Source: Pseudomonas sp. RIT-PI-S (GTDB lineage Bacteria; Pseudomonadota; Gammaproteobacteria; Pseudomonadales; Pseudomonadaceae). From it: 64,000 nt of DNA. The stretch spans positions 62,001 through 126,000 of the forward strand of contig NZ_JANZKJ010000015.1 in NCBI RefSeq assembly GCF_025642975.1, written 5' to 3'. Each line of letters opens with the position of its first letter. Position 1 is the first letter of the stretch. The notes under the pieces were generated by a model. The model worked only from the letters and a program-made list of their open reading frames with translations. It searched no databases and was not told the DNA's origin. This document shows positions 40,924-49,312 of the stretch, piece after piece. The translations under genes were made by a program, and so were the position numbers.

Positions 40924-42015
40924 TCAATCGCGGGGCAGGCGCACCACCGCCGTAAGGCCACCCCCGGGGGTTTCCTCGAGCACCAGATGCCCGCCCAGCC
41001 GTTGCGCGGCTTCCCGGGCGATGGTCATCCCCAGGCCTACCCCACCAGAGTTACGGTTGCGCGAACCCTCCAGCCGAAAGAAGGGCTCGAACACCGCCTC
41101 ACGTTTCTCGGCGCTGATGCCGGGGCCGTGATCGATCACCCTGATACACACCTGGGCAGGGCTATCGACCAGCTCGATCAGCGTATGCCCGCCGTACCGC
41201 AGTGCATTGTCGAGCAGGTTGCTCAGGCACGAACGCAACGCCATCGGCTGCGTGCGCAAGGGCGCGCAGGCACCGCGCGACTCCGCCGGCAGGCCATTGT
41301 CCTGGGCGTTCTCGCACAGCGATTCGACCAATGCCTGCACGTCATACCATTGCAGGGCTTCGCTGGTTCGACGCTCATGAAAGTAGGTCAGGGTGGCATC
41401 GAGCATCCCGATCATGTCGTTGAGGTCCTGGCGCATCTGCGTCTGGAGCTTCTCGTCATCGATCTGCTCCAGCCGCAGCTTAAGCCGGGACAGGGGCGTG
41501 CGCAGATCGTGGGAAACCGCGCCGAGCATACGGGCGCGTTGTTGTACCTGTTCACGAATGCGCTGCTGCATCTGGTTGAACGTATGCGCGGCCTTGCGTG
41601 CCTCGCTTGGCCCGGTTTCTTCCATGGGCGGGCTATCGAGGTTTTCGCTCAGCCGCTCGGCCGCCTCGCTGAAGCGCCGGATCGGCCGGGACAAGAAGCG
41701 CGCGCCCCACCAGGCCGCTACTACCAGCGTAATAAGCTGGAACATCAGCGGAACCACCGGGCCATCGAAGAACCCCCGGTCATGGGGTGGCTCGAAGGGG
41801 CCAGGCGGAGCGTCGAAGGCGCCAGGTTGAGAGGGGCGGTTGAGCAGGGGCCCCGGTGGTGGTGGCGGCTGCATCATCGCAGGCGGTCGTGGGCCGCCAG
41901 GAGGGCCAGGGAAGCCGTAATAGTGAAACCAGATCACGGCCAGCACATGCGCCAGCACGATGGCAATGACCGAGACGCCGAACAGCCTCGCGAACAGCGT
42001 ATCGGCCTTGCGCAT
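40924..42015 (-). CDS. Sensor histidine kinase with proline-rich periplasmic loop
   Basis: This 363-residue inner-membrane kinase has two transmembrane helices (about 10-31 and 86-105) enclosing a short periplasmic segment extremely rich in proline and glycine (about 34-80). HAMP, HisKA with His169 (Ala-Val-Ser-His-Asp-Leu-Arg-Thr-Pro) and HATPase domains follow, with Asn-Leu-Leu-Asp-Asn-Ala and Asp-His-Gly-Pro-Gly-Ile. The sensor region is small, suggesting detection of ions or membrane state. Its start overlaps the response regulator stop by one base (TGATG), so it is the cognate kinase. Confidence 0.92.
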   Translation of the reverse strand: MRKADTLFARLFGVSVIAIVLAHVLAVIWFHYYGFPGPPGGPRPPAMMQPPPPPGPLLNRPSQPGAFDAPPGPFEPPHDRGFFDGPVVPLMFQLITLVVAAWWGARFLSRPIRRFSEAAERLSENLDSPPMEETGPSEARKAAHTFNQMQQRIREQVQQRARMLGAVSHDLRTPLSRLKLRLEQIDDEKLQTQMRQDLNDMIGMLDATLTYFHERRTSEALQWYDVQALVESLCENAQDNGLPAESRGACAPLRTQPMALRSCLSNLLDNALRYGGHTLIELVDSPAQVCIRVIDHGPGISAEKREAVFEPFFRLEGSRNRNSGGVGLGMTIAREAAQRLGGHLVLEETPGGGLTAVVRLPRD

Positions 42016-42779
42016 CAGCCGATTTCCCGGGCGTCGAACAGGTAGCCTTCGCCCCTTACGGTCTTGATCAACTGAGGCGCTTTCGGGTCGTCCCCCAGTT
42101 TTTGCCGCAGGCGCGATACCAGCAGGTCGATGCTGCGATCAAACGCTTCGATGGACCGGCCGCGAGCGGCATCGAGCAATTGCTCACGGCTCAGCACCCG
42201 CCGTGGGCGCTCAAGGAACACCCAGAGCAAACGGAACTCGGCATTGGACAGCGGTACCACCAGGCCCTCGGCCGAGGTGAGCTGACGCAACACGCTGTTC
42301 AGCCGCCAGTTATCGAAGCGCACGTTGCCGCGCTGCTCGGTGCGGTCGTCGCGCACCCGGCGCAGCACGGTCTGGATACGCGCCACCAGCTCGCGCGGCT
42401 CGAACGGCTTGGCCATGTAGTCATCAGCGCCGAGTTCCAGGCCGATGATGCGGTCCGTGGGTTCGCAGCGCGCGGTAAGCATCAGGATCGGAATGTCCGA
42501 GTCGGCGCGCAGCCGCCGGCACAGCGACAGCCCATCCTCGCCCGGGAGCATCAGATCCAGCACGACTACATCGTAAGCGTCGTTTTTGAGGGCATGGCGC
42601 ATCGCTTCGCCGTCGCTGACGCCAAACCCGAGGATGCCGAAGCGGGCCAGGTAGTCGATCAGCAACTCCCGGATCGGCACATCGTCATCAACGATGAGTG
42701 CCCGGGTGTTCCAGCGTTTATCGTCTTCACCGGACGGGAATTTTTCACGTTCCGGGGCGGAGCTCAGGGGTGTATTCAT
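42015..42779 (-). CDS. OmpR-family response regulator
   Basis: This 254-residue regulator has a receiver domain with Asp75 (Val-Leu-Asp-Leu-Met-Leu-Pro-Gly), an acidic pair at 31-33, and a conserved Lys in Met-Ala-Lys-Pro-Phe. A C-terminal winged-helix DNA-binding domain follows (Arg-Ser-Ile-Asp-Leu-Leu-Val-Ser-Arg-Leu-Arg, then Val-Arg-Gly-Glu-Gly-Tyr). An N-terminal extension of about 24 residues precedes the receiver. A perfect palindrome 143 bases upstream is a candidate operator. Cognate kinase and EF-hand genes lie downstream. Confidence 0.93.
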   Translation of the reverse strand: MNTPLSSAPEREKFPSGEDDKRWNTRALIVDDDVPIRELLIDYLARFGILGFGVSDGEAMRHALKNDAYDVVVLDLMLPGEDGLSLCRRLRADSDIPILMLTARCEPTDRIIGLELGADDYMAKPFEPRELVARIQTVLRRVRDDRTEQRGNVRFDNWRLNSVLRQLTSAEGLVVPLSNAEFRLLWVFLERPRRVLSREQLLDAARGRSIEAFDRSIDLLVSRLRQKLGDDPKAPQLIKTVRGEGYLFDAREIG

Positions 42780-42921
42780 GCTCGGAGGGTCTGCCTGGAA
42801 ACCTGGCCTGTAGGCCGGTGATCTAGCTTGAGGATGGGCCGGGCGATGGCGCTTGCCACTGATCGGCCACTGCAGGATGCGGCAAGGTTAAGCGCACTGC
42901 GTGTCGCCTCGGTTTCCTCAA

Positions 42922-42939
42922 TGTATCGGCCACGATACA
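42922..42939. promoter_or_regulatory. Perfect palindrome upstream of the two-component genes, candidate operator
   Basis: On the minus strand the sequence reads TGTATCGTGGCCGATACA: 7-bp arms TGTATCG/CGATACA around a 4-base centre. It lies in a 246-base intergenic region in front of the response regulator and between it and the patatin gene. Short palindromes or repeats like this are typical OmpR-family binding sites, so autoregulation is likely, but no direct evidence exists. Confidence 0.55.
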
Positions 42940-43025
42940 AAACGCTGAGCGCGCCAGTGGCTTTCCAGACGGGCGGGGCCGCCATTATGCACGGATGCGA
43001 CGACCCGCCCAGCCTTCAGGTGCGC

Positions 43026-44174
43026 CTAGCGCTTACCTTCGTAACGGTCGAAGGCGTCCCGGGCAATCCGACGGCCCAGGGCGATCAACTCCGGCGCCTT
43101 GTAGAACTCGAAGAACCGGCATACCCGTTTCGGCACCTCGACCAGCACATCCGGCGGGTAACCGGCGATCTTGTACTGGGCAAGCGAAGTTTGCATGACC
43201 TCGAAGCTCTGGTTGATCAGATCGAGCAGGGAGGCCGGCCCGACGTTCTCCACCACGACCGCGCCAGTGGCGGAAGCAGGGGCCGCTTCGTCTGGGTCGA
43301 CGGCATCGCGCCGGCGCCGTGGCCGTACGCGGATGACCTGCTCGGCGAATTCCTCTACGGCATCGCCAGCAAACCCGTCGGAGAAGCCGTCGCCGAACGG
43401 CATCGTGAGCTCTTCAAGGCCTTCGGCCAAACCCTCGGCCAAGCCTTCGGTAAACCAAGGGCCGGGTGCCGTGCTGGCCGGCGCCAGTATGTTGCGTTCC
43501 ATCTGCAACACCGCCTCGGCCTGTTTGCGGCGCAGCGGCATGCGCGAGCCGAGCGAATCGAGCAGGCGGTCGAAGCGGGTACGGAAGGCGGCCGGGCGTT
43601 CGATGACTGGCATCTCATAGGGCAGGTCGCTGGTGCCGTTGAGGTTGACCGCCACCACCACGTCGCAATGGCTGCCCACCACCGGCACGATTGGCAACGG
43701 GTTGAGCAGGCCGCCATCGACCAGCATGCGATTGCCCTTCATCACCGGTGTGAAGAGGCTGGGAATGGCCGCCGACGCGCGCATGGCCTGGTGCAGGCAG
43801 CCTTCCTGGAACCACACTTCTTTCTGGTGAGTGAGGTCGGTCGCCACCGCAGTGAAAGGAATGCGCAGGTCTTCGATGTTGAGGTCGCCAACGATGCGGC
43901 GGATCTGGCCGAACACCTTGTCGCCGCTGATCGCACCCATTCTGAAGCTCACATCTACCAACCGCAGGACGTCCAGGTAGTCGAGGCTTTCGATCCAGCG
44001 GCGGTATTCGTCCAAGCGGCCCGCGGCATAGATCCCCCCCACTACCGCGCCCATCGAGCAGCCGGCAACGCAGCGGATGTCGTAACCGCGGCGTTCGATC
44101 TCCTCGATGGCACCGATGTGCGCATACCCTCTGGCGCCGCCAGAGCCCAGCACCAGTGCCACGGTTTTTTTCAT
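43026..44174 (-). CDS. Patatin-like phospholipase (RssA/YchK type)
   Basis: This 382-residue protein has a patatin domain: the oxyanion loop Gly-Ser-Gly-Gly-Ala-Arg-Gly (10-16), nucleophile Ser40 in Gly-Cys-Ser-Met-Gly, and Asp153 in Asp-Gly-Gly. No signal peptide or Plp-type autotransporter domain is seen, so it is cytosolic. A central variable segment (about 240-310) contains repeated Glu-Gly-Leu-Ala motifs and an Arg-rich stretch. Real lipase activity and substrate are unknown. Confidence 0.9.
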   Translation of the reverse strand: MKKTVALVLGSGGARGYAHIGAIEEIERRGYDIRCVAGCSMGAVVGGIYAAGRLDEYRRWIESLDYLDVLRLVDVSFRMGAISGDKVFGQIRRIVGDLNIEDLRIPFTAVATDLTHQKEVWFQEGCLHQAMRASAAIPSLFTPVMKGNRMLVDGGLLNPLPIVPVVGSHCDVVVAVNLNGTSDLPYEMPVIERPAAFRTRFDRLLDSLGSRMPLRRKQAEAVLQMERNILAPASTAPGPWFTEGLAEGLAEGLEELTMPFGDGFSDGFAGDAVEEFAEQVIRVRPRRRRDAVDPDEAAPASATGAVVVENVGPASLLDLINQSFEVMQTSLAQYKIAGYPPDVLVEVPKRVCRFFEFYKAPELIALGRRIARDAFDRYEGKR

Positions 44175-44330
44175 CGAGCCGCCTCCGGTTAGTTTTCGTA
44201 TTGACGATGTGCTAAGAATGCACCGTTCGTCGGGCGCGAACGACGCGCCTGCCCCCTTGGGCGCCCGGCACTTTTTACCGGGCGTACCGTCTTATCTGCA
44301 CATTGCGTGATTTCTGGAGTGTTCGAATAG

Positions 44331-44609
44331 ATGAAAGCCTGGGTCTGCCTGCCGTTGCTGGCTGTACTGTTGACCGGTTGTGCCGGCAAAACCGCCTACC
44401 GAGAGAGTTGCGGGACGCAGCTCGATGCCGCCTGGCACGAGCTGGACTTGGCCAAGGCCGAAGGCTTCGCCGGCACCGTGAGCTATTCCAAGGCACTGTC
44501 ACTGCTCACTGGTGCGAAGACTCAGCAGCAGTTCGAGGCCTTCGAAGGGTGCAGCACGAAAGCGGAAAAAGCGCGTTTTTATATCCGCGAGTCGCGGGCA
44601 GGACGCTAG
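44331..44609 (+). CDS. Small lipoprotein
   Basis: This 92-residue protein has a lipoprotein signal peptide with lipobox Leu-Thr-Gly-Cys (Cys17). The mature part contains two further cysteines and a helical region (Ala-Trp-His-Glu-Leu-Asp-Leu-Ala-Lys-Ala-Glu-Gly-Phe) found in small Pseudomonas lipoproteins of unknown function. It lies 77 bases ahead of moxR in the same direction. Confidence 0.8.
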   Translation: MKAWVCLPLLAVLLTGCAGKTAYRESCGTQLDAAWHELDLAKAEGFAGTVSYSKALSLLTGAKTQQQFEAFEGCSTKAEKARFYIRESRAGR

Positions 44610-44686
44610 CCGTAGCGCGGCCATAACAGCCTGGTGAGGCCGCGTGCTTTGGCGGCAGTGTAGAGCTGAAGCAAAAGGGGGTGGGC

Positions 44687-45604
44687 ATGGCTGATCCACT
44701 GGAGGCGTGCCTCGAGGCCGTCAACGAAGTGCTGTTGGGCAAACAGACCCAGGTACGCCTGGCGCTGGCGTGCCTGGTGGCCGACGGGCACCTGTTGATC
44801 GAAGACCTGCCCGGCATGGGCAAGACCACCTTGAGCCACGCCCTGGCCAAGGTGCTGGGCCTGAGTTTTCAGCGTATCCAGTTCACCTCCGACCTGCTGC
44901 CAGGGGATATTCTCGGCACCTCGGTGTTCGACAAGGACAGTGGCCAGTTCGCTTTTCACCCGGGGCCGATCTTCGCCGAGCTGATCCTGGCCGATGAGAT
45001 CAACCGCGCCACGCCCAAGAGCCAAAGCGCGCTGCTCGAAGCCATGGAGGAGGGCCAGGTCACCATCGAAGGCGCTACCCGGCCCCTGCCTGAACCGTTT
45101 TTTGTCATCGCCACACAGAACCCCACCACTCAGGGCGGCACCTTCCCGCTGCCCGAATCGCAGCTGGACCGTTTTCTCATGCGCCTGTCCCTGGGCTACC
45201 CAGCCCATGCCGCGGAACGTGCGCTGCTGCTCGGCGAGGCGCGCCGCGACATGCTCCCGCGGCTGGTGCCATTGCTTGACCACCGCCAGCTCGCGGTGGC
45301 CCAGGCCCGCGCCAAAGCCATTCGGGTCAGCGAGCCTCTGGTTGACTACGTGCTGCGCCTGGTAGAGGCGACTCGCACCCAGCCGCAGTTCGCCACGGGC
45401 CTGTCGCCGCGTGGCAGCCTCGCACTGCTCGCCGCCGGCCGCGCCTGGGCCATGTTGGCCGGGCGCGAGTACGTCATCCCCGAGGATATCCAGGCGGTGT
45501 TGCCGGCGGTCGCCAGCCATCGCCTGCGCGAGCGCGCCGACCCCACCGGCCAGGGTGGCGGCGCGCTGGTGCAATGGTTATTGCGTGAGGTGCCCGCCCT
45601 GTGA
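44687..45604 (+). CDS. MoxR family AAA+ ATPase
   Basis: This 305-residue AAA+ ATPase of the MoxR group acts as a chaperone or metal-insertion factor. Walker A Leu-Pro-Gly-Met-Gly-Lys-Thr-Thr is at about 41-48, Walker B is Ile-Leu-Ala-Asp-Glu-Ile-Asn, and the sensor region is Ala-Thr-Gln-Asn-Pro. The ATG at 44687 follows AAAAGGGGG; a GTG at 44681 is an alternative. It is coupled to the DUF58 gene, whose GTG start overlaps its stop. Confidence 0.94.
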   Translation: MADPLEACLEAVNEVLLGKQTQVRLALACLVADGHLLIEDLPGMGKTTLSHALAKVLGLSFQRIQFTSDLLPGDILGTSVFDKDSGQFAFHPGPIFAELILADEINRATPKSQSALLEAMEEGQVTIEGATRPLPEPFFVIATQNPTTQGGTFPLPESQLDRFLMRLSLGYPAHAAERALLLGEARRDMLPRLVPLLDHRQLAVAQARAKAIRVSEPLVDYVLRLVEATRTQPQFATGLSPRGSLALLAAGRAWAMLAGREYVIPEDIQAVLPAVASHRLRERADPTGQGGGALVQWLLREVPAL

Positions 45605-46557
45605 GCACGGCCTGGCGGCTGCGCCTGGCGCAGTGGCAGGCGCGGCGGTCCCCAGCCGCACCGCGGGTGGTGCTCGACCATCGGCGTATCTACATCCTCC
45701 CCAGCAGCAGCGGCTACGGCTATTTGCTGACCGTGCTGCTGGTGCTATTGGCGGCCATCAACTACCAGAACAGCATGGCCTACGCGTTGGCATTTACATT
45801 GGCGGCGCTGTTCGTGGTCGCCATCCTCCACACTTACCGTAACCTCGGCGGCCTGGAGCTGGCCGCGGTGCCGCCGGCGCCGGTGTTCGCCGGCGAGCAG
45901 GCCCGGGTGGCGCTTGGCCTGGAAAGCCGCGGGCGTGAACACCAGGCCATTTATCTAGGCTGGACCGCAGCGCAGCTGCAGCGCTGTGACCTTGCGCCCG
46001 GGCACGGGCAACGCGTGGAGCTGCCCTTGGCCACAGCCAGGCGGGGCTGGCTGCAAGCGCCACGCATTCGCCTGGAAACCCGCTTTCCGCTCGGGCTGGT
46101 GCGCGCCTGGAGCTGGGTGGACCTGGGCCAGCGGGTGCTGGTGTACCCGCAAGCCACTGCGGGGCCGATGCCGCCGCGCAGTGGCCCGGCCGCCGATGCC
46201 GAAGATCATGGCTGGCACCTGCTCGACACCGGCGTCGATGATTTCCAGGGGCTGCAGGAATACCGCCCGGGCGACTCCTGGCGGCGCCTGCACTGGAAGG
46301 CCTATTCACGGGGCCAAGCCTTGCTGATCAAGGCGTTCGCCGAGGTGGGCGGGCGAGACCCCGCCTTGGACTTCGACGCGCTCCCCGGGCCAGCGGAGGA
46401 GCGCTTGTCGGTGCTCTGCCATTGGGTGCTGGAGCTCTCCCGGGAAGGCAGGCCCTTTTCATTACGCCTGCCGGGCCTGGCCCTGGCCGCCGCCGCTGAC
46501 GAACCCCATCGCGAGGCCAGCCTGCGCGCGCTGGCCCTGTATGGGCAGCGCGCATGA
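45601..46557 (+). CDS. DUF58 domain-containing membrane protein
   Basis: This 318-residue protein has two N-terminal membrane helices (about 38-80) followed by a DUF58 domain with the conserved Arg-Glu/Gln-Tyr-Arg-Pro-Gly-Asp-Ser-Trp-Arg-Arg-Leu-His-Trp-Lys core. Members have a von Willebrand A-like fold and work with MoxR ATPases. The GTG start at 45601 lies in the moxR stop (GTGA), and its own stop overlaps the tgpA start by four bases. Confidence 0.92.
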   Translation: MSTAWRLRLAQWQARRSPAAPRVVLDHRRIYILPSSSGYGYLLTVLLVLLAAINYQNSMAYALAFTLAALFVVAILHTYRNLGGLELAAVPPAPVFAGEQARVALGLESRGREHQAIYLGWTAAQLQRCDLAPGHGQRVELPLATARRGWLQAPRIRLETRFPLGLVRAWSWVDLGQRVLVYPQATAGPMPPRSGPAADAEDHGWHLLDTGVDDFQGLQEYRPGDSWRRLHWKAYSRGQALLIKAFAEVGGRDPALDFDALPGPAEERLSVLCHWVLELSREGRPFSLRLPGLALAAAADEPHREASLRALALYGQRA

Positions 46558-48542
46558 ACGCTCAGCACAGTGTTTCCCGGCCAGCGCTGCTGTGGTTGCT
46601 CGGCGCGGAAGCGCTGGTGCTGGTGCCGCTATGGTTCAACGTGCCACTTTGGCTGGCCGGGCTGTGGCTCGCCTGCAGTGCCTGGCGGGCAGAGTTGACG
46701 CGTCGCCGCTCGGCTGGGCCCGGCAGGGTGCTCAAGCTCGCGCTATTGGTCGCGACCCTGGCGGCGTTGTACGTGTCGGTGGGCACGGTCATCGGGCTGG
46801 AATTCGCGGCGGCTTTGTTGGTGGCGGCGTCGGTGCTCAAGCTCTTGGAGGTGCACAGCTCGCGGGATGCTCGTGTTGTGGTGATGCTCGGGTTTTTCTG
46901 CCTGGCGGTGGGTTACCTGTTCGATGCCAGCCTGGCGTGGGCGCTGTACAGCCTGTTGCCTCTGTGTGCACTACTGGCGGCCTTGGTGGCCCTCGAACTG
47001 CCCGCGGGCCATCGCCCGCCGTTTGCCCCCTTGAGGCGCGCGGGGCTGATGCTGGCCCAGGCACTGCCGTTGCTGTTGCTGCTGTTCGTGTTTTTCCCCC
47101 GTATCGGGCCCTTGTGGTCCCTGCCGATGCCAGGCGACCGCGCCCGTACCGGCCTCAGCGATACGGTTGCCCCCGGGGACATCGCCGAGCTGGCGCAGTC
47201 TGCGGAGCTGGCTTTCCGCGTGTCCTTCGACGGCCCGGTGCCGCCTCGTCAGAGCCTCTATTGGCGCGCGCTGACCCTGGACCGCTTCGATGGCAGCCGC
47301 TGGACCCAGAGCGATCCCGGCGCGGTACGCAAAGCCGGAGACTGGCAGCCACAGGGCCCGGCTTATCGTTATCGGGTGATCGAAGAAGCAAGTGGCCAGC
47401 CCTGGCTGTTCATGCTCGACATTGGTCGCCTGGAAGGCACCAATGCCCGCCAGGGTTATGATTTTCGCTGGCAGCGCCCGCGGGTGATCGACCAGGCATT
47501 GAGCTACGAGGCCAGCGCTTGGCCGCAGGCCCTGCGTGAGCCGAACCTGGCCGACGCGGCCCGCCGCCCGGCATTGGCATTGCCGGCGCAGGGCAATCCG
47601 CGCAGCCGCGAACTTGCCCAGACGCTGGCCGCCGCCACGCCAGAGGGGCCGCAGCGGGTGCAGGCGTTGCTGCGGATGTTCAACCAGCAGGACTTCCACT
47701 ACACCCTGCGCCCCAACCCCTTGGGCGCCGACAGTATCGATGGCTTTCTCTTCGACAGCCGCCGCGGGTTTTGCCTGCATTACGCCGGGGCCATGACCTT
47801 CCTGTTGCGGGCCATGGGCGTGCCAGCGCGAATCGTGATCGGGTACCAGGGTGGAGAATTCAATCCTCGAGGCAGCTACCTGAGCGTGCGCCAATACGAC
47901 GCCCACGCTTGGGTGGAGTACTGGGCCCCAGGCCTGGGCTGGACCAGCGTCGACCCTACCGCGGCGGTCGCCCCTCAACGGGTAGAGGCCGGCCTGGCCG
48001 AAGCCTTGGCAGCAGATGAGCCTTTTCTCGCAGGCTCGCCGTTCTCCGCGCTGCGCTACCGTCAGTTCGCCTGGCTCAATGAACTGCGCCTGGGTTGGGA
48101 AAACCTCAACTATGGTTGGGAACGCTGGGTGCTGAGTTATCAGGAAGCGCAGCAGCGGCAGTGGCTCAGCCAGTGGTTCGCCGGCTATGCCAGCTGGGTG
48201 CTGCCCCTGGGGGGCGGCATTACCTTGCTGATTCTGGCGCTCGCCCTGTTACGCCCGGCTCGGCGCCGAACCGACCCTCTACTACGGCGGTTCCAAGCGT
48301 TCGAGCGAATGCTGGGCCGTCACGGGCTGCTGCGCTCGCCTGGAGAAGGGCCCCATGCGTTCGCCGCGCGGGCCAGCGCAGCATTGCCCGCGCAGGCGCA
48401 AACCATCCAGGCATTCGCCCAGGCCTTTGGCGCGGCGCGCTACGGCGCCCAGGCGCAGGCCGACCGCCACGCCCAGCTGGCGCTGCAAGTGCTCAAGCGG
48501 CAACTGCGCCAAGGGCGACATTCACCTCATGATCGGAGCTGA
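46554..48542 (+). CDS. tgpA: TgpA-like transglutaminase-domain membrane protein
   Basis: This 662-residue protein has about six N-terminal membrane helices (DUF3488), a periplasmic transglutaminase-like domain, and a last helix near 550 with a cytoplasmic DUF4129-type tail. The Cys-His-Asp triad is intact: Cys407 (Arg-Gly-Phe-Cys-Leu-His-Tyr-Ala), His451 (Asp-Ala-His-Ala-Trp-Val) and Asp467 (Val-Asp-Pro-Thr). Its P. aeruginosa counterpart PA2873 (TgpA) was reported essential for growth. It is the third gene of the moxR-DUF58-tgpA operon and the CHAD gene follows after three bases. Confidence 0.92.
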   Translation: MNAQHSVSRPALLWLLGAEALVLVPLWFNVPLWLAGLWLACSAWRAELTRRRSAGPGRVLKLALLVATLAALYVSVGTVIGLEFAAALLVAASVLKLLEVHSSRDARVVVMLGFFCLAVGYLFDASLAWALYSLLPLCALLAALVALELPAGHRPPFAPLRRAGLMLAQALPLLLLLFVFFPRIGPLWSLPMPGDRARTGLSDTVAPGDIAELAQSAELAFRVSFDGPVPPRQSLYWRALTLDRFDGSRWTQSDPGAVRKAGDWQPQGPAYRYRVIEEASGQPWLFMLDIGRLEGTNARQGYDFRWQRPRVIDQALSYEASAWPQALREPNLADAARRPALALPAQGNPRSRELAQTLAAATPEGPQRVQALLRMFNQQDFHYTLRPNPLGADSIDGFLFDSRRGFCLHYAGAMTFLLRAMGVPARIVIGYQGGEFNPRGSYLSVRQYDAHAWVEYWAPGLGWTSVDPTAAVAPQRVEAGLAEALAADEPFLAGSPFSALRYRQFAWLNELRLGWENLNYGWERWVLSYQEAQQRQWLSQWFAGYASWVLPLGGGITLLILALALLRPARRRTDPLLRRFQAFERMLGRHGLLRSPGEGPHAFAARASAALPAQAQTIQAFAQAFGAARYGAQAQADRHAQLALQVLKRQLRQGRHSPHDRS

Positions 48543-48545
48543 TAG

Positions 48546-49286
48546 ATGTCTTCTACCCTGGACCGGGTGATTGCCCGGCTGATTGCTACACAGGTGCGGT
48601 TGCTTGGGTGCCAGGCGCGCCTGGCGGAGGCGACCGACAGCGAGGCGCTGCATGACTTGCGCACCAATACCCGCCGCCTGCGCAGCCTGCTGCGGCCCCT
48701 GCGGGGGCTGCCAGGCATCGACCGCCTGGAGGACGCCGCGCGTGGCCTGGGTACCTTGACCACGCCGCTGCGCGATGACGAGGTGCTGGCCGCGCACTTG
48801 CACCAGCAGGCGCGCCCGTCCGCCGAGGTTTACCCACAGGTCGCGGCGAGCACCGAGGTGGGCCAATTGCTGCGGCTGCTGGACGCTATCGTTCCGCTGC
48901 TGCGCACATCGGCCTACTACGGGGTCGCACGCAAGCTGGACGCCACCCTGCACAAGGCGCTGGCCAAGCAGTGGCGCAAGCTGGCCAAGGCCATGGACGA
49001 TCCTGAGCATGATCGCCATCGCCTGCGGTTATTGATCAAACGGGTGCGTTACGGCGGCGAGGCTTACCCCGAGCATGATCCGGTCGCCAAGGGCTTGTTC
49101 AAGGCACTGAAGCAGGCCCAAGGGGCGCTGGGTGATTGGCATGACCGCGTGCAGTGGCTGCATCAGGCAGACGCTCAGCCGGCCCTGGCGGCAAATCGGC
49201 CACAATGGCAGGCAGAGCTGACCAAGGCCGAGCAGTCTGCCGACCAGGCCCTTGCGCGGCTGCGCAAGGCCATGGCAAAACGCTGA
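48546..49286 (+). CDS. CHAD domain-containing protein
   Basis: This 246-residue all-helical protein matches the CHAD domain, a positively charged fold that binds inorganic polyphosphate. Conserved basic patches are visible: Leu-His-Asp-Leu-Arg-Thr-Asn-Thr-Arg-Arg-Leu-Arg near residue 35 and His-Arg-Leu-Arg-Leu-Leu-Ile-Lys-Arg-Val-Arg-Tyr near 158. There is no N-terminal CYTH (triphosphatase) domain, so it is a stand-alone CHAD. It is only three bases behind tgpA. Confidence 0.88.
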   Translation: MSSTLDRVIARLIATQVRLLGCQARLAEATDSEALHDLRTNTRRLRSLLRPLRGLPGIDRLEDAARGLGTLTTPLRDDEVLAAHLHQQARPSAEVYPQVAASTEVGQLLRLLDAIVPLLRTSAYYGVARKLDATLHKALAKQWRKLAKAMDDPEHDRHRLRLLIKRVRYGGEAYPEHDPVAKGLFKALKQAQGALGDWHDRVQWLHQADAQPALAANRPQWQAELTKAEQSADQALARLRKAMAKR

Positions 49287-49312
49287 ACCACTCCGCTGCC
49301 AAGGACGCTGCC

